This document shows positions 1 through 9,787 of a stretch of 64,000 nt of DNA, piece by piece. Each line of letters opens with the position of its first letter. Position 1 is the stretch's first letter. The notes below the pieces were generated by a model that saw only the letters and a list, made by a program, of their open reading frames with translations, was not told the origin of the DNA and searched no databases. The stretch comes from Phaeobacter italicus (lineage in GTDB: Bacteria > Pseudomonadota > Alphaproteobacteria > Rhodobacterales > Rhodobacteraceae): assembly GCF_001258055.1 (NCBI RefSeq), contig NZ_CVRM01000011.1:372001-436000 (forward strand). The letters are read 5' to 3'. The translations under genes were made by a program, and so were the position numbers.

Positions 1-84
1 CTCTGGATCGTCCCGGCTTTCTGCCATGGGGAAGACGCCGACAGAATAGGCGTGCAGCAGCAGGTCTGGGGTCAGGGTCATCAT
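1..84 (-). CDS. aat: Leucyl/phenylalanyl-tRNA--protein transferase, N-terminal part (runs off the window)
   Basis: The first 28 codons of a gene that continues past the left edge. The visible protein start reads [20 protein letters not shown], the typical beginning of Aat, which transfers Leu or Phe to N-terminal Lys/Arg of proteins in the N-degron pathway. Two ATG codons stand in tandem (84 and 81); I list the longer form. It follows accC on the same strand with about 95 bases between them, an arrangement I recall from other Rhodobacterales. The catalytic domain lies outside the window, so the identification rests on the N-terminus and neighbours. Confidence 0.8.
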   Translation of the reverse strand, partial: MMTLTPDLLLHAYSVGVFPMAESRDDPE

Positions 85-179
85 GGCGATAGGGAGTGGT
101 CAGACGTTGTTGGGGCTGAGCATGGGTCAATAAGAAACGGGGCAGCCCAGTGGGCCGCCCCGTCATGCTAGTCAATTCC

Positions 180-1532
180 TCAGCTATTGCCGAGGTTGCT
201 TTCCAGCCATTTCTCAAGCCAGTGAATGTTGTATTCACCGGTATGGATGTCTTTCTCTTCCAGCAGCGCGTGAAACAGCGGCACAGTGGTGTCGATACCA
301 TCCACGATCAGCTCACCCAATGCGCGGCTCAGACGGGCCAGCGCCTCGGGGCGGTCGCGCCCGTGCACGATCAGCTTGCCGATCAGGCTGTCGTAGTAGG
401 GCGGGATCGAATAGCCATCATACAGCGCGGAATCCATCCGAACACCCAGGCCGCCGGGGGCGTGATACTGGGTAATCTTGCCGGGGCAGGGCGCAAAGTT
501 CGGCAGCTTTTCCGCGTTGATCCGGACCTCGATGGAGTGGCCGTTGATGACCAGATCATCCTGGCCAAAAGACATCGGCAGACCGGCGGCAACACGGATC
601 TGTTCGCGCACGAGATCGACACCAAAGATGCCTTCGGTCACAGGGTGTTCCACCTGCAGACGTGTGTTCATCTCGATGAAATAGAACTCGCCGTTTTCAT
701 AGAGGAACTCGATGGTGCCTGCGCCGATGTAGTTGATCTTGGCAACCGCATCCGCACAGATCTTGCCGATACGGGCGCGCTCTTCCTCGGTGATGCAGGG
801 GCCCGGTGCCTCTTCGAACACCTTCTGGTGACGGCGCTGCAGAGAACAGTCGCGCTCACCCAGATGAACCGCCTTGCCCTTACCGTCACCAAAGACCTGA
901 ATCTCGATGTGGCGGGGGGTGGTCAGGTATTTTTCGATATAGACTTCGTCGTTGCCAAAGGCGGCCTTGCCCTCGGCCCGGGCGGTCATGAAGGCCTGTT
1001 CCATGTCGGCAGCGGTCTTCGCCACCTTCATGCCGCGGCCACCACCACCGGCTGTTGCCTTGATGATGACCGGATAGCCGATCTCTTCGCCGATCTTCTT
1101 GGCAGCAGCCAGATCAGGAACGCCGCCATCAGAGCCGGGAACGCAGGGCACGCCCAGTTCCTTCATGGTGTCTTTCGCGGTGATCTTGTCGCCCATGATG
1201 CGGATATGTTCCGCGGTCGGGCCGATGAAGGTCAGGCCGTGATCTTCGACGATCTGCACAAAGTTCGCGTTCTCGGACAGGAAGCCATAGCCGGGGTGGA
1301 TCGCCTGCGCGCCAGTGATTTCACAAGCCGAGATGATCGCCGGAATCGACAGGTAGCTTTGCGTCCCGGAAGGCGGGCCGATGCAGACGGATTCATCGGC
1401 CATGCGCACGTGCATCGCGTCTGCATCCGCAGTGGAGTGGACCGCAACCGACTGGATGCCCATCTCGCGACAGGCGCGGATCACGCGCAGCGCGATCTCA
1501 CCACGGTTGGCAATCAGGATCTTGTCAAACAT
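180..1532 (-). CDS. accC: Acetyl-CoA carboxylase, biotin carboxylase subunit
   Basis: This 450-residue protein has the family's usual length. It carboxylates the biotin on AccB with bicarbonate and ATP, the first half-reaction of malonyl-CoA synthesis for fatty acids. The N-terminus ([20 protein letters not shown]) is the classic biotin carboxylase start. The ATP-grasp glycine-rich loop GGGGRGMK lies near residue 165, and the catalytic region contains [16 protein letters not shown]. The gene starts nine bases after the accB stop codon, so the two are one transcription unit producing the two partners together. The protein is cytoplasmic. Nothing unusual is seen. Confidence 0.97.
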   Translation of the reverse strand: MFDKILIANRGEIALRVIRACREMGIQSVAVHSTADADAMHVRMADESVCIGPPSGTQSYLSIPAIISACEITGAQAIHPGYGFLSENANFVQIVEDHGLTFIGPTAEHIRIMGDKITAKDTMKELGVPCVPGSDGGVPDLAAAKKIGEEIGYPVIIKATAGGGGRGMKVAKTAADMEQAFMTARAEGKAAFGNDEVYIEKYLTTPRHIEIQVFGDGKGKAVHLGERDCSLQRRHQKVFEEAPGPCITEEERARIGKICADAVAKINYIGAGTIEFLYENGEFYFIEMNTRLQVEHPVTEGIFGVDLVREQIRVAAGLPMSFGQDDLVINGHSIEVRINAEKLPNFAPCPGKITQYHAPGGLGVRMDSALYDGYSIPPYYDSLIGKLIVHGRDRPEALARLSRALGELIVDGIDTTVPLFHALLEEKDIHTGEYNIHWLEKWLESNLGNS

Positions 1533-1541
1533 GGCGGATCC

Positions 1542-2042
1542 TTACTCGATGATAACCAGCGGAGATCCAAATTCGACCGCTGCGCCGTCTTCCACGAGGA
1601 TACGCTTGATCGTGCCAGCCTTGGGGGCCGGGATGTGGTTCATGGTCTTCATCGCTTCGACGATCAGCAGGGTATCGCCTTCAGCAACCTGGTCGCCCAC
1701 TTTGACAAAAGTCGGTGCGCCGGGTTCGGGCTGGGTGTAGACGGTGCCAACCATCGGCGAGGTCACTGCGCCAGGGTGGCTTGCCGGGTCATCCGATGCC
1801 GCGGGCGCGGCAGCAGGTGCAGCAGCGGGGGCAGGTGCAGCAGCGGGGGCCGCGGCAGGCGCAGCATAGGCCTGAACGGGGGCGGCCGGAGCAGCCATGA
1901 TCTGGCGCGAGACGCGCACGTTCAGGCTGTCATCTTCGCCGTAGTCACGTTTTACCTGCAGCTCGGTCAGGTCGTTGTCGCGCAGAAGCTCCGCCAGTGC
2001 CTTGATGAAAGAAACATCTGCTTCGTGAGTTTTGTTTGTCAT
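1542..2042 (-). CDS. accB: Acetyl-CoA carboxylase, biotin carboxyl carrier protein
   Basis: This 166-residue carrier is biotinylated and shuttles carboxyl groups from AccC to the carboxyltransferase. The biotinyl domain occupies about residues 92-166, with the biotinylation motif EAMKTMN placing the modified lysine at K132. An Ala/Pro-rich flexible linker (about residues 50-85) joins it to the N-terminal helical region. I chose the ATG at 2042, which begins [10 protein letters not shown] and has a GAGG Shine-Dalgarno sequence. A longer reading to 2075 adds 11 Arg-rich residues without a ribosome site. It forms an operon with accC. Confidence 0.95.
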   Translation of the reverse strand: MTNKTHEADVSFIKALAELLRDNDLTELQVKRDYGEDDSLNVRVSRQIMAAPAAPVQAYAAPAAAPAAAPAPAAAPAAAPAASDDPASHPGAVTSPMVGTVYTQPEPGAPTFVKVGDQVAEGDTLLIVEAMKTMNHIPAPKAGTIKRILVEDGAAVEFGSPLVIIE

Positions 2043-2202
2043 TTTTGTCCTCAGCCGGTTCCGACAGGCCCGCAAAGGCCTGCGGGCATAAGTTTTGATG
2101 GCGCTTATAGGGTATGCTTTACCACAAGGAAAGCACTCACAAGGCTGACACCAACATGGGCCGGGATGCGCCGGTTTGCAATCCGGTCCCTCAAATTGGG
2201 CC

Positions 2203-2739
2203 TCAAAGCGGCATGCCGCTCAGTTTTGCCACCAATTCCGGGAGTTTGCGGGCTGAGAACTTTTCCAGAAGATGCGCGCGATGGGTTTCGATCGTGCGGT
2301 AGGAAAGATTGAGCTCGGCACCGATTTCCTTGGCCGAGAGACCCCGGCAGGTCAGGATCGCAACATCCCTCTCGCGGGGGGTCAGGGTGACGACAGGCCG
2401 ATCATCCGAGATGTCGGCGAAGGTCCAAACCCCTGTCCGGAAAGGCTCTTCCGTTGAAAGGGACTGTCCACGCACCCGGCACCAAAACAGGGTGCCATCG
2501 CGTCTGCGCATGATCCGTTCATCGTTGTATTGGCCCGATTTTGCGTCTTCTCGCTGCAGCCGATCGCCGATGCGCTGGAAATCCTCCTGGCTCGGGTAGA
2601 GTTCAGCAATGGGGACGCCTTCATAGGCGGAAGGCACGCCGCCGAATGTCTCTGCAAACTGGCGATTGCAGTGTTGGATGACGCGGCGGTCCAGTAGGGC
2701 GATGCCGACAGGGGCGAATTCAAATGCAAGATCGGTCAT
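2203..2739 (-). CDS. PAS-LuxR family transcriptional regulator
   Basis: This 178-residue protein has a PAS sensor domain (about residues 1-105, including [14 protein letters not shown] and [14 protein letters not shown]) followed by a LuxR/GerE helix-turn-helix (about 112-175, [20 protein letters not shown]). It probably binds a small ligand or senses redox through PAS and controls transcription; the target is unknown. I chose the ATG at 2739. An extension to 2841 would run through the perfect hairpin that ends the preceding livF transcript and has no better ribosome site. No strong Shine-Dalgarno sequence is seen at 2739. There is no receiver domain, so this is not a standard response regulator. 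Confidence 0.8.
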   Translation of the reverse strand: MTDLAFEFAPVGIALLDRRVIQHCNRQFAETFGGVPSAYEGVPIAELYPSQEDFQRIGDRLQREDAKSGQYNDERIMRRRDGTLFWCRVRGQSLSTEEPFRTGVWTFADISDDRPVVTLTPRERDVAILTCRGLSAKEIGAELNLSYRTIETHRAHLLEKFSARKLPELVAKLSGMPL

Positions 2740-2795
2740 GTGTGCAGATAAACGCTGGATCCAACCAAAGCCAAGCGAATCTCTTGGCAGGGATG

Positions 2796-2829
2796 ACAAA
2801 GAAAAATGGGCCGATGCGCGCATCGGCCC
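2796..2829 (-). terminator. Intrinsic terminator after livF
   Basis: A perfect 22-base palindrome (2808-2829, GGGCCGATGCG and its complement) is followed on the minus strand by ATTTTTCTTT. It lies 50 bases past the livF stop codon and closes the importer operon. Confidence 0.85.
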
Positions 2830-2879
2830 GAAGTCAGCCAAGACCGGAGACCAATCCGGTCTGACGGGGAGTGTTCGGA

Positions 2880-3635
2880 TCAGATGGCCAGATACTCTGC
2901 GCGCAGCTCTTCATTTTCCAGCACTTCGGCAGCGGAGCCATCAAAGACGATGCCGCCGGTGTCGAGGATCACGGCACGATCCGCCAGTTCCAGCGCTCGC
3001 ACGGCGTTCTGCTCGACGATGATCGTGGTGATGCCCTGTTCCTTGATGTGCACGAGCGTCTTTTCGATCTCGTCCACGATCACAGGTGCCAGGCCTTCGT
3101 AGGGTTCATCCAGCAGCAGAACCTTGATGTCGCGCGCCAGAGCGCGGGCAATCGCCAACATCTGCTGCTCACCCCCGGACAGTGTGACGCCCTCCTGCTT
3201 GCGGCGCTCGCCAAGGCGGGGGAAGAGCTCATAAAGACGCTCGATTGACCAGCCTATGGGCGGTGCAATCTGGGCCAGCTGCAGGTTTTCCTCAACCGTG
3301 AGGCCGGGAATGATGCGGCGATCTTCCGGCACCAGGCCAAGCCCGGCGGCCGAAGCCTCGTGCGAGCTCATCTTGTGCAATGGCTGATGGTCGAGCCAGA
3401 TCTCGCCCTTGGTCACCATGGGGGAACCGGTGCGGGCAATGGACCGCAGGGTAGATGTCTTGCCGGCGCCGTTGCGGCCCAGCAGTGCAAGAATTTCACC
3501 CTCGTGGACGTTGAAGGACACGCCCTGCACGATGTAGCTCTCACCGTAGTAGGCGTGCATGTCCCAGATCGACAGAAACGCCGGGGCAGTGGTTGCGTGA
3601 TTGGCGTGTTTGGAAAAGTCAGGTTTGACGTTCAT
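2880..3635 (-). CDS. livF: Branched-chain-amide-type ABC importer, ATPase (LivF-like)
   Basis: This 251-residue ATPase powers uptake with LivG, the permeases LivH/LivM and the periplasmic receptor. It shows Walker A GRNGAGKT (about residues 54-61), signature LSGGEQQ, Walker B VLLLDEPYEGL and the LivF-type C-terminal hydrophobic end (ELRAEYLAI). A 20-residue N-terminal extension precedes the ABC fold. It is the last gene of the operon, 11 bases after livG. The family transports branched-chain amino acids, amides or urea; the sequence alone does not settle the substrate. Confidence 0.9.
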   Translation of the reverse strand: MNVKPDFSKHANHATTAPAFLSIWDMHAYYGESYIVQGVSFNVHEGEILALLGRNGAGKTSTLRSIARTGSPMVTKGEIWLDHQPLHKMSSHEASAAGLGLVPEDRRIIPGLTVEENLQLAQIAPPIGWSIERLYELFPRLGERRKQEGVTLSGGEQQMLAIARALARDIKVLLLDEPYEGLAPVIVDEIEKTLVHIKEQGITTIIVEQNAVRALELADRAVILDTGGIVFDGSAAEVLENEELRAEYLAI

Positions 3636-3646
3636 TTTCGGTCTCC

Positions 3647-4402
3647 TTACGCCGACTCGCCGAGGTAGGCTTCACGGACCTTCGGGTTGCCTTTAATGTT
3701 CTGGGGATCGTCTTCGACAAGGGGCGTGCCCTGGGCCAGAACAGTGATGCGATCTGCAAGCGAGAACACGACGTGCATGTCATGTTCGATGATCGCGATG
3801 GTGATGTCGCGTTCGTCAGAGATCTGTTTCAGCAGGTCGATGGTGTTGTTGGTGTCAGCGCGTGCCATGCCCGCTGTCGGTTCATCCAAGAGCAGCAGGC
3901 GCGGCTCCTGGCTGAGACACATGCCGATTTCCAGGCGGCGTTTGTCCCCCCGAGACATGGCCGCAGCATGCATATGCCGCTTGTCTGCCATGTTCATCTC
4001 TTCCAGCATATGTTCGGCTTTTTCCAGCACCTCTTTCTGATCCATGACCGAAGAAATCGCGTTCAGTTCAAACGCGCCGTCCCGTTTGGCAAAGCACGGG
4101 ATCAGCATGTTTTCCAACACGGTCAGATCACCAAAGATCTCCGGGGTCTGGAACACCCGCGAAATTCCCATCTGGTTGATTTCGTAAGGGGCACGTCCCA
4201 GGACCGATTTGCCGTCGAACATCACCGATCCGGTGTCAGGGATCAGCTTGCCCACCAGGCAGTTCAGCAGGGTGGACTTGCCTGCGCCATTGGGGCCGAT
4301 GATGGCGTGCACGCTGTTTTCGCGCACGCTCAGGTTCACTTCGGACAGGGCCTGCAGGCCACCAAACCGTTTGCCCACGTTTTTGACTTCAAGGATACCC
4401 AT
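3647..4402 (-). CDS. livG: Branched-chain-amide-type ABC importer, ATPase (LivG-like)
   Basis: This 251-residue cytoplasmic ATPase is the partner of LivF. Walker A is GPNGAGKST (about residues 36-44) and Walker B is RLLLLDEPTAGM. The signature is MSRGDKRRLE rather than LSGGQ; a charged variant at this site is usual in LivG and UrtD proteins, so I do not read it as loss of function. The C-terminal GNPKVREAYLGE is the common LivG ending. It lies 12 bases after livM within the same operon. Confidence 0.9.
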   Translation of the reverse strand: MGILEVKNVGKRFGGLQALSEVNLSVRENSVHAIIGPNGAGKSTLLNCLVGKLIPDTGSVMFDGKSVLGRAPYEINQMGISRVFQTPEIFGDLTVLENMLIPCFAKRDGAFELNAISSVMDQKEVLEKAEHMLEEMNMADKRHMHAAAMSRGDKRRLEIGMCLSQEPRLLLLDEPTAGMARADTNNTIDLLKQISDERDITIAIIEHDMHVVFSLADRITVLAQGTPLVEDDPQNIKGNPKVREAYLGESA

Positions 4403-4414
4403 TGGTTTTGCTCC

Positions 4415-5617
4415 TTATTCCGCGGGTTCGGTTGTGCCGTTGGGGCGGCCGTTCTTGGACTTGCGCGCCTGCAACCAGCTGCGGATGCGCTGCCCGCCTT
4501 CGACCAGACCACCGGGCAGGAAGATCACGACCATCATGAACAGAATGCCGAGGGTCAGATGCCAGCCTTTGCCGATGAAGGGATAGAGGATGGCGACGAT
4601 GAAATCCTCAAGCCCGTCTGGCAGAAAGGCGAACCATTCGTGCAGGATCGTTGCATTGATCTTGGAGAAGATGTTCTCGAAATACTTGATGAAACCTGCC
4701 CCAAGTACCGGACCGATCAGCGTGCCGGCCCCCCCGAGGATGGTCATCAGGACAACTTCACCAGATGCGGTCCACTGCATGCGCTCGGCGCCGGCCAGCG
4801 GGTCCATGGAGGCCATCAGGCCACCGGCAAGCCCTGCGTACATCCCGGAGATGACAAATGCTGCCAGGGTGTAGGGGCGGGTGTTCAGGCCGGTGTAGTT
4901 CATGCGCTGCTGGTTGGACTTCACAGCCCGCAGCATCATGCCAAAAGGGGACCGGAAGATGCGGATGGCCAGATAGAAGGAGGCGATCAGCACCAGCGCG
5001 CAGAAGTAGTACCCGATGTTGAAGGTAAAGACCCAGCTGCCCAGCTCAAGATCAAAGCTGTCGCGCATTTCCATGCCGAACAGGCCCGGCACAGGGATGT
5101 TGCCTTCGGGTGTCTGGCTGGAGCCCAGAATACGCGGATCATCCAGCGCCAGCTGCAAGCCGGTTTCACCGCCCGTGATCGGTGTCAGAACCGAATAGGC
5201 AAGCGCAAACATCATCTGAGCAAAGGCCAAGGTCAGGATGGAGAAGTAGATTCCAGAGCGGCGCAGGCTCACAAAGCCGATCAGCAGGGAAAACAGGCCC
5301 GCCACGATGACCGACAGGATGATTGCGGGAATGACATTCATGCTCAGCAGTTTGAACATCCACACCGCCGCATAGGACCCGACACCCAGAAAGGCGGCAT
5401 GTCCAAAGGAAAGGTAACCGGTCAGGCCGAACAGGATGTTGAAGCCAATCGCAAAGATCCCAAAGATCACAAAGCGCTGCATCAGGTCAGGATAGCCCGC
5501 ATTGAACTGCGCCATGGCGCTGCCTTCGGGGAAGGGGTTCAGGATAAAGGGTGCAAACAGGGTCAGAAACGCCACGGCAACCAGGAGAGTAAGATCGTTT
5601 TTTGTCAGGCTTTTCAT
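4415..5617 (-). CDS. livM: Branched-chain-amide-type ABC importer, permease (LivM-like)
   Basis: A 400-residue inner-membrane permease with about ten hydrophobic segments. The family motif [18 protein letters not shown] lies near residues 66-83, and a central extramembrane stretch is present (about 140-190). It forms the translocation pore with LivH. The C-terminal 30 residues are basic and cytoplasmic. Its start is three bases after the livH stop, so the two permeases are translationally linked. Confidence 0.9.
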   Translation of the reverse strand: MKSLTKNDLTLLVAVAFLTLFAPFILNPFPEGSAMAQFNAGYPDLMQRFVIFGIFAIGFNILFGLTGYLSFGHAAFLGVGSYAAVWMFKLLSMNVIPAIILSVIVAGLFSLLIGFVSLRRSGIYFSILTLAFAQMMFALAYSVLTPITGGETGLQLALDDPRILGSSQTPEGNIPVPGLFGMEMRDSFDLELGSWVFTFNIGYYFCALVLIASFYLAIRIFRSPFGMMLRAVKSNQQRMNYTGLNTRPYTLAAFVISGMYAGLAGGLMASMDPLAGAERMQWTASGEVVLMTILGGAGTLIGPVLGAGFIKYFENIFSKINATILHEWFAFLPDGLEDFIVAILYPFIGKGWHLTLGILFMMVVIFLPGGLVEGGQRIRSWLQARKSKNGRPNGTTEPAE

Positions 5618-5620
5618 GGC

Positions 5621-6652
5621 TTAGTCCTCCATCACACCCTTGCGGCCCATCAGGCCTCGGGGGCGGGTGAGCAGAATGATGATTGCGACCAGATAGATGA
5701 TGATCTGGTTGATGCCGGGGATGATGTCGATGACCTCACGCATGGAGGCAAAGCTCTCGAGCACACCCAGCAGGAACCCTGCAAGCACCGCGCCAGGAAG
5801 GGAGCCCATGCCACCCACAACCACCACAACAAAGCTGAGGACCAGGAAGTCCATGCCCATGTGGTAATTGGGAGAGTTGATGGGTGTGTACATCACACCT
5901 GCAAGCCCCGCGACAGCAGCAGCGATGCCGAACATGATGGTGAAGCGCTTGTCGATGTTGATACCCAGAAGGCCAACAGTCTCGCGGTCGGCCATCCCGG
6001 CACGAACCACCATGCCGAAGGTGGTGAACTGCAGGAAGGCAAAGACGCCACCGATAATCAGCGTTGCAAAGAGGAAATAGATGATCCGCCAGTATGGATA
6101 GATGATCAGGTTGGGATCAAATCCGATGGCGGCCCCAAAATCAAAGGAGCCCTTGAACGCCGCGGGCGCGGGGGTCGGGATCGGGTTTGCGCCGTAGAAA
6201 TACTTGATGACTTCCTGCAGCACGATCGCCAGACCAAAGGTCACGAGGATCTGGTCTGCGTGGGGACGCTTGTAGAAATGTTTGATGAGGCCACGTTCCA
6301 TGACGACGCCGACCAGGATCATCACCGGGATCGCAAAGAGGATCGCCAGCGGAACAGCCCAGTCGATGATCGCATTGCCGGCCGCAATGCCAAAGATGTC
6401 ATGCACATAGGGCACGTCTACCTTCAGCGGGTTGCCGAGAAAGTCGGTCTTGGTTTCGTCGATCACCGTATGGCTGAGTGTCAGAATGCGCGACAGGGTC
6501 ACAGCGCAGAAAGCGCCGATCATGAACAGCGCGCCATGGGCAAAGTTCACAACACCAAGCGTGCCGAAGATAAGTGTCAGACCCAGCGCAATCAGCGCAT
6601 AGGCCGAGCCCTTGTCGAGCCCGTTCAGGATTTGAAGGATTATAGCGTCCAT
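5621..6652 (-). CDS. livH: Branched-chain-amide-type ABC importer, permease (LivH-like)
   Basis: A 343-residue membrane permease. The N-terminus (LNGLDKGSAYALIALGLTLI) and the FGTLGVVNFAHGALFMIGAF segment are typical of LivH/UrtB. An insertion at about residues 60-90 (between helices 2 and 3) makes it longer than the usual 290-300 residues. It lies 144 bases after the receptor gene. That gap contains a GC-rich potential hairpin (about 6731-6758), which could lower expression of the permeases relative to the receptor. Confidence 0.9.
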   Translation of the reverse strand: MDAIILQILNGLDKGSAYALIALGLTLIFGTLGVVNFAHGALFMIGAFCAVTLSRILTLSHTVIDETKTDFLGNPLKVDVPYVHDIFGIAAGNAIIDWAVPLAILFAIPVMILVGVVMERGLIKHFYKRPHADQILVTFGLAIVLQEVIKYFYGANPIPTPAPAAFKGSFDFGAAIGFDPNLIIYPYWRIIYFLFATLIIGGVFAFLQFTTFGMVVRAGMADRETVGLLGINIDKRFTIMFGIAAAVAGLAGVMYTPINSPNYHMGMDFLVLSFVVVVVGGMGSLPGAVLAGFLLGVLESFASMREVIDIIPGINQIIIYLVAIIILLTRPRGLMGRKGVMED

Positions 6653-6796
6653 TGTCCCACCCTTTGAGAGTGTGAGTGCGTAAAGCGATTGAAGCCGGAA
6701 GCGGCCAGATTGTGGGGAGCGGCAACGTGGGGCGGGGGCCTGTCAAACCGGGCCCGCCGCCCGCCAGTTCATGCAGCGCCTGATGGCGCCCGGGGG

Positions 6797-8143
6797 TTAC
6801 GCCCCGTTGTTGCAGGTGCCGAGTGCACCGCCGGAGAACTGCGGATGGTCAGGCGCATAGGTGACCTGCTCAACCGGGGTGACTTCGACGATTTCCAGAA
6901 GGTCGAACTCGGATGTCGGGTTTTCTTTACCCTTCACAACCAGCACGTCCTTGAAGCACTGGTGGTCTTCGGCGCGATACAGCGTCTTGCCGTTGCCCAG
7001 ACCGTCGAACTCATAGCCTTCCAGCGCTTCTGCCACCGCACAAGGCGCAAAGGAGCCTGCACGCTGCACAGCGTCAGCATAGAGCAGGGTTTGCACATAG
7101 CAGGTGTGCGCAGCCTGGCTCGGCGGGAAGCCGTATTTGGTGCCGAAGGAGCGCACAAAGGCCTTGGAGCCTTCGTCCTGCAGCGACCAGTGCCAGTTGG
7201 TGGAGCCAAAGATGCCCTTCACGTTGGCGCCCGCACCTTTTGCCATCAGGCGGGAGTAGAGCGGAACAACGATCTGGAAGTCCTTGCCGTTTACCTGCTT
7301 GTCGCGCAGGCCGAACTGCACCGCGTTGGTGAGAGAGTTCACCATGTTGCCGCCGTAGTGGTTCAGAATCAGCGTATCGGCGCCCGACTGCAGGACCGGA
7401 GCAATGTAGGACGAGAAGTCGGTCTGGGTCAGCGGGGTTTTGACCGCCGCAACAGTTTCCCAGCCCATCGCCTCGGTCGAAGAGCGGACGGCTTCTTCTG
7501 TGGTGTAACCCCAGTTGTAGTCCGCTGTCAGGTGATAGGCCTTGCGGTCTTTGCCGTACGCGTTTGCCAGCACCGGTGCCAGGGCTGCGCCCGACATGTA
7601 GGAGTTGAAGAAGTGACGGAAGCCATTGGCGCGTTTGTCTTTGCCAGTGGTGTCGTTGGAGTGCGTCAGGCCCGCCATGAAGATCACGCCCGCCTCTTGG
7701 CAGAGCGCCTGCACGGCCACGGCCACACCAGAGGACGAACCACCGGTGATCATGACAGCGCCGTCTTTTTCGATCATCGACTTGGCAGATGCGCGTGCCG
7801 CGTCCGATTTGGTCTGGGTGTCGCCGGTGACGTATTTCACCTCTTTGCCCAGGATGCCGTTACCCTGCAGCGCCTTGGAGCTGAAGGTGTTCAGCATACC
7901 GCCGTCGCCGCCACCGTTCAGGTGTTCGATCGCCAGCTGATACGCGCGCAGCTCGTCTGCGCCTTCGTCGGCATAGGGGCCTGTCTGGGGCACGTTGAAG
8001 CCCAGCGTCACGCTGCTGCCGGTGGGTTCGTTGGTATACGCATGTGCGCTTTGCGCTGTGAAGATCGTCGGCAGCGCCAGGCCGGAACCGGCAAGTGCAC
8101 CGGTTTTCAGCAGGCCGCGACGGCTTACGTCAGTCTTGGACAT
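6797..8143 (-). CDS. ABC importer periplasmic substrate-binding protein with Tat signal
   Basis: This 448-residue receptor belongs to the Leu/Ile/Val-binding (Peripla_BP_6) fold. The N-terminus has a twin-arginine signal, SRRGLLKTGALAGSGLALP, with an AHA cleavage region near residue 34, so it is probably exported folded. The GFNVPQTGPYADEGADELRA segment is the usual ligand-pocket start of this family. I chose the ATG at 8143, preceded by GGGAGGA; a longer reading to 8248 has no such site. It is the first gene of the importer operon and is divergent from the ScfR-like regulator. The ligand cannot be read from the sequence. Confidence 0.88.
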   Translation of the reverse strand: MSKTDVSRRGLLKTGALAGSGLALPTIFTAQSAHAYTNEPTGSSVTLGFNVPQTGPYADEGADELRAYQLAIEHLNGGGDGGMLNTFSSKALQGNGILGKEVKYVTGDTQTKSDAARASAKSMIEKDGAVMITGGSSSGVAVAVQALCQEAGVIFMAGLTHSNDTTGKDKRANGFRHFFNSYMSGAALAPVLANAYGKDRKAYHLTADYNWGYTTEEAVRSSTEAMGWETVAAVKTPLTQTDFSSYIAPVLQSGADTLILNHYGGNMVNSLTNAVQFGLRDKQVNGKDFQIVVPLYSRLMAKGAGANVKGIFGSTNWHWSLQDEGSKAFVRSFGTKYGFPPSQAAHTCYVQTLLYADAVQRAGSFAPCAVAEALEGYEFDGLGNGKTLYRAEDHQCFKDVLVVKGKENPTSEFDLLEIVEVTPVEQVTYAPDHPQFSGGALGTCNNGA

Positions 8144-8375
8144 GTAATCCTCCCTAGTGTGTAACGACGGCAGCAGCTCCTCACTTCCGCTGGCGTCAGC
8201 ACGTTTTCGTGCAAAACCAGTATGTGGGCGACCTGTAAAATCGCGCAATAAAACCCTTGAAATACTGGTTTATTCTGTAAACAAATGAACAGAAGGTCGG
8301 GTGTTTTTGTAAATAAACTTATGTTGCGATGCAGAAACCCCTTGATGCGTAGTGGTTTAGGGAGTGCAGTCCGCG
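8144..8375. promoter_or_regulatory. Divergent promoter region with inverted repeat
   Basis: This 232-base region lies between the importer receptor gene and the XRE regulator and must hold both promoters. It is AT-rich around 8240-8330. A perfect inverted repeat, TTCTGT-N10-ACAGAA, lies at 8273-8294, and further TGTAAA-type words occur at 8233 and 8310. These are plausible operator sequences for the adjacent XRE regulator, but the link is inferred from position only. Confidence 0.45.
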
Positions 8376-9689
8376 ATGGGACGGGACACATTGACAGGCA
8401 GCCGGATCCGCGAACGCAGATTGATGCTGGGCTTGCGTCAGGCAGAGTTGGCGCGTCAGGTGGATATCTCTGCCTCCTACCTTAATCTTATCGAACACAA
8501 CCGCCGCAGAATCGGTGGCAAGCTGTTGGTTGATCTGGCCCGCGTCCTGGCGGTCGAACCTTCGATGCTGACCGAAGGGGCCGAGGTTGCATTGTTGTCG
8601 ACCCTACGCGAAGCCGCCGCTGCGCTGTCGCGCCCGGTTGCCGAACTGGATCGGGTGGACGAATTTGCAGGCCGTTTTCCCGGCTGGGCAGAGGTGCTCG
8701 CGCATGCGCAGAAACGGATCAGCAGTCTTGAACAGACGGTCCAGACGCTTTCTGACCGATTGACGCATGACCCCCATCTGGCCGCGTCCCTTCATGAGGT
8801 CCTGTCCACTGCGGCCGCGATCCGCTCCACCGCGTCGATCTTGGCGGAAACCGGCGAACTGGAGGCCGAGTGGCGCGACCGGTTCCACAAAAACCTCAAT
8901 GAAGATTCCCAACGCCTTGCAGAAAGCAGCCGGGCATTGGTGAATTTTCTGGACGAGGGCAATACGTCCGCTGACCGTCGCGGTGTCCCACAGGAAGAGG
9001 TGGAACGCTTCTTTCTCGAGGCGGGGCATCACTTTGCGGAACTTGAAACCCCAGATGCTGCGGCGCAGGAAGTTGCGTTGCAAACTTTGATAGAGGAGAG
9101 CGGCGCGCTGGTCGCAGACGCCGCCCGGACAATCGCACGCGAGGCTCTGCGCCAGTATTGCGCGGATGCACGCGCCCTGCCGCTCGCGGCCTTGTCCGAT
9201 GTCCTGAGCGAACATGGCAGCGACCCGTCTGCGATTGCGCGCGCCTTTGGCGTCGATCTGCCCACTGTCCTGCGCAGGCTGGGTGCGTTGCCGCCAGAAG
9301 TTCTGGGGCAAGAGGCCGGGCTGGTTGTCTGCGATGGGTCCGGCTCGATCCTGTTTCACAAACCCGTCGCCGGGTTTGCATTGCCTCGTTTTGGCGCGTC
9401 CTGTCCGCTTTGGCCGCTGTACACCGCGCTTTCACGGCCGCAGCAGCCAATTCACCGGGAGGTCGTTCAACAGGGGCGCAGCTCGGTTGGATTTGACTGC
9501 TACGCTGTTTCATGGCCCCGGTTGAGCGCGGATTTCGACCGCGATCCGCTCTATCACGCTGTCATGCTGATTCTCCCCAAGCGTGAGGCGTCTGATGTCG
9601 CGCAATCAGTGGGTGCAAGCTGCCGGATATGTCCGATGGCTGCCTGCGCGGCCCGGAGAGAGCCCTCGCTGCTCAAGGAAGGGTTTTGA
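8376..9689 (+). CDS. XRE-family regulator of the ScfR (short-chain acyl-CoA) type
   Basis: This 437-residue protein has an N-terminal Cro/C1 helix-turn-helix (about residues 8-62, RQAELARQVDISASYLNLIE). A long central helical region follows, then the C-terminal ScfR-type domain with FGASCPLWPLYTALSRPQQP and a terminal cysteine cluster CRICPMAAC. Members of this family control short-chain acyl-CoA, glyoxylate or methylcitrate genes in actinobacteria and proteobacteria. I chose the ATG at 8376, with GGGAG about 11 bases upstream; a GTG at 8364 is possible. It is divergent from the ABC importer, which it may regulate. The cysteine cluster could bind a metal or sense redox state. Confidence 0.82.
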   Translation: MGRDTLTGSRIRERRLMLGLRQAELARQVDISASYLNLIEHNRRRIGGKLLVDLARVLAVEPSMLTEGAEVALLSTLREAAAALSRPVAELDRVDEFAGRFPGWAEVLAHAQKRISSLEQTVQTLSDRLTHDPHLAASLHEVLSTAAAIRSTASILAETGELEAEWRDRFHKNLNEDSQRLAESSRALVNFLDEGNTSADRRGVPQEEVERFFLEAGHHFAELETPDAAAQEVALQTLIEESGALVADAARTIAREALRQYCADARALPLAALSDVLSEHGSDPSAIARAFGVDLPTVLRRLGALPPEVLGQEAGLVVCDGSGSILFHKPVAGFALPRFGASCPLWPLYTALSRPQQPIHREVVQQGRSSVGFDCYAVSWPRLSADFDRDPLYHAVMLILPKREASDVAQSVGASCRICPMAACAARREPSLLKEGF

Positions 9690-9787
9690 CAGCAGCGTAA
9701 TCCCGGCGCTACTGTGGTCGCAGGGAAGGAGGCGCCGCCCGGAAGGAATTCCGGAGGGTTGCGGCGTATGGGAGGATAATCAACAAG

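Noticed and set aside
150-2312. A 720-codon open frame on the plus strand
   Set aside because: It is opposite accC and accB, which are certain; it is a by-product of high GC codon use.
3647-4402. LivG with an inactive signature motif
   Set aside because: The variant SRGDKRRLE is normal for LivG/UrtD-type proteins and all other motifs are intact.
3773-6667. A 964-codon open frame on the plus strand
   Set aside because: It is antisense to livG, livM and livH, has the His/Asp/Gln-rich composition of a shadow frame, no ribosome site and no recognisable domain.
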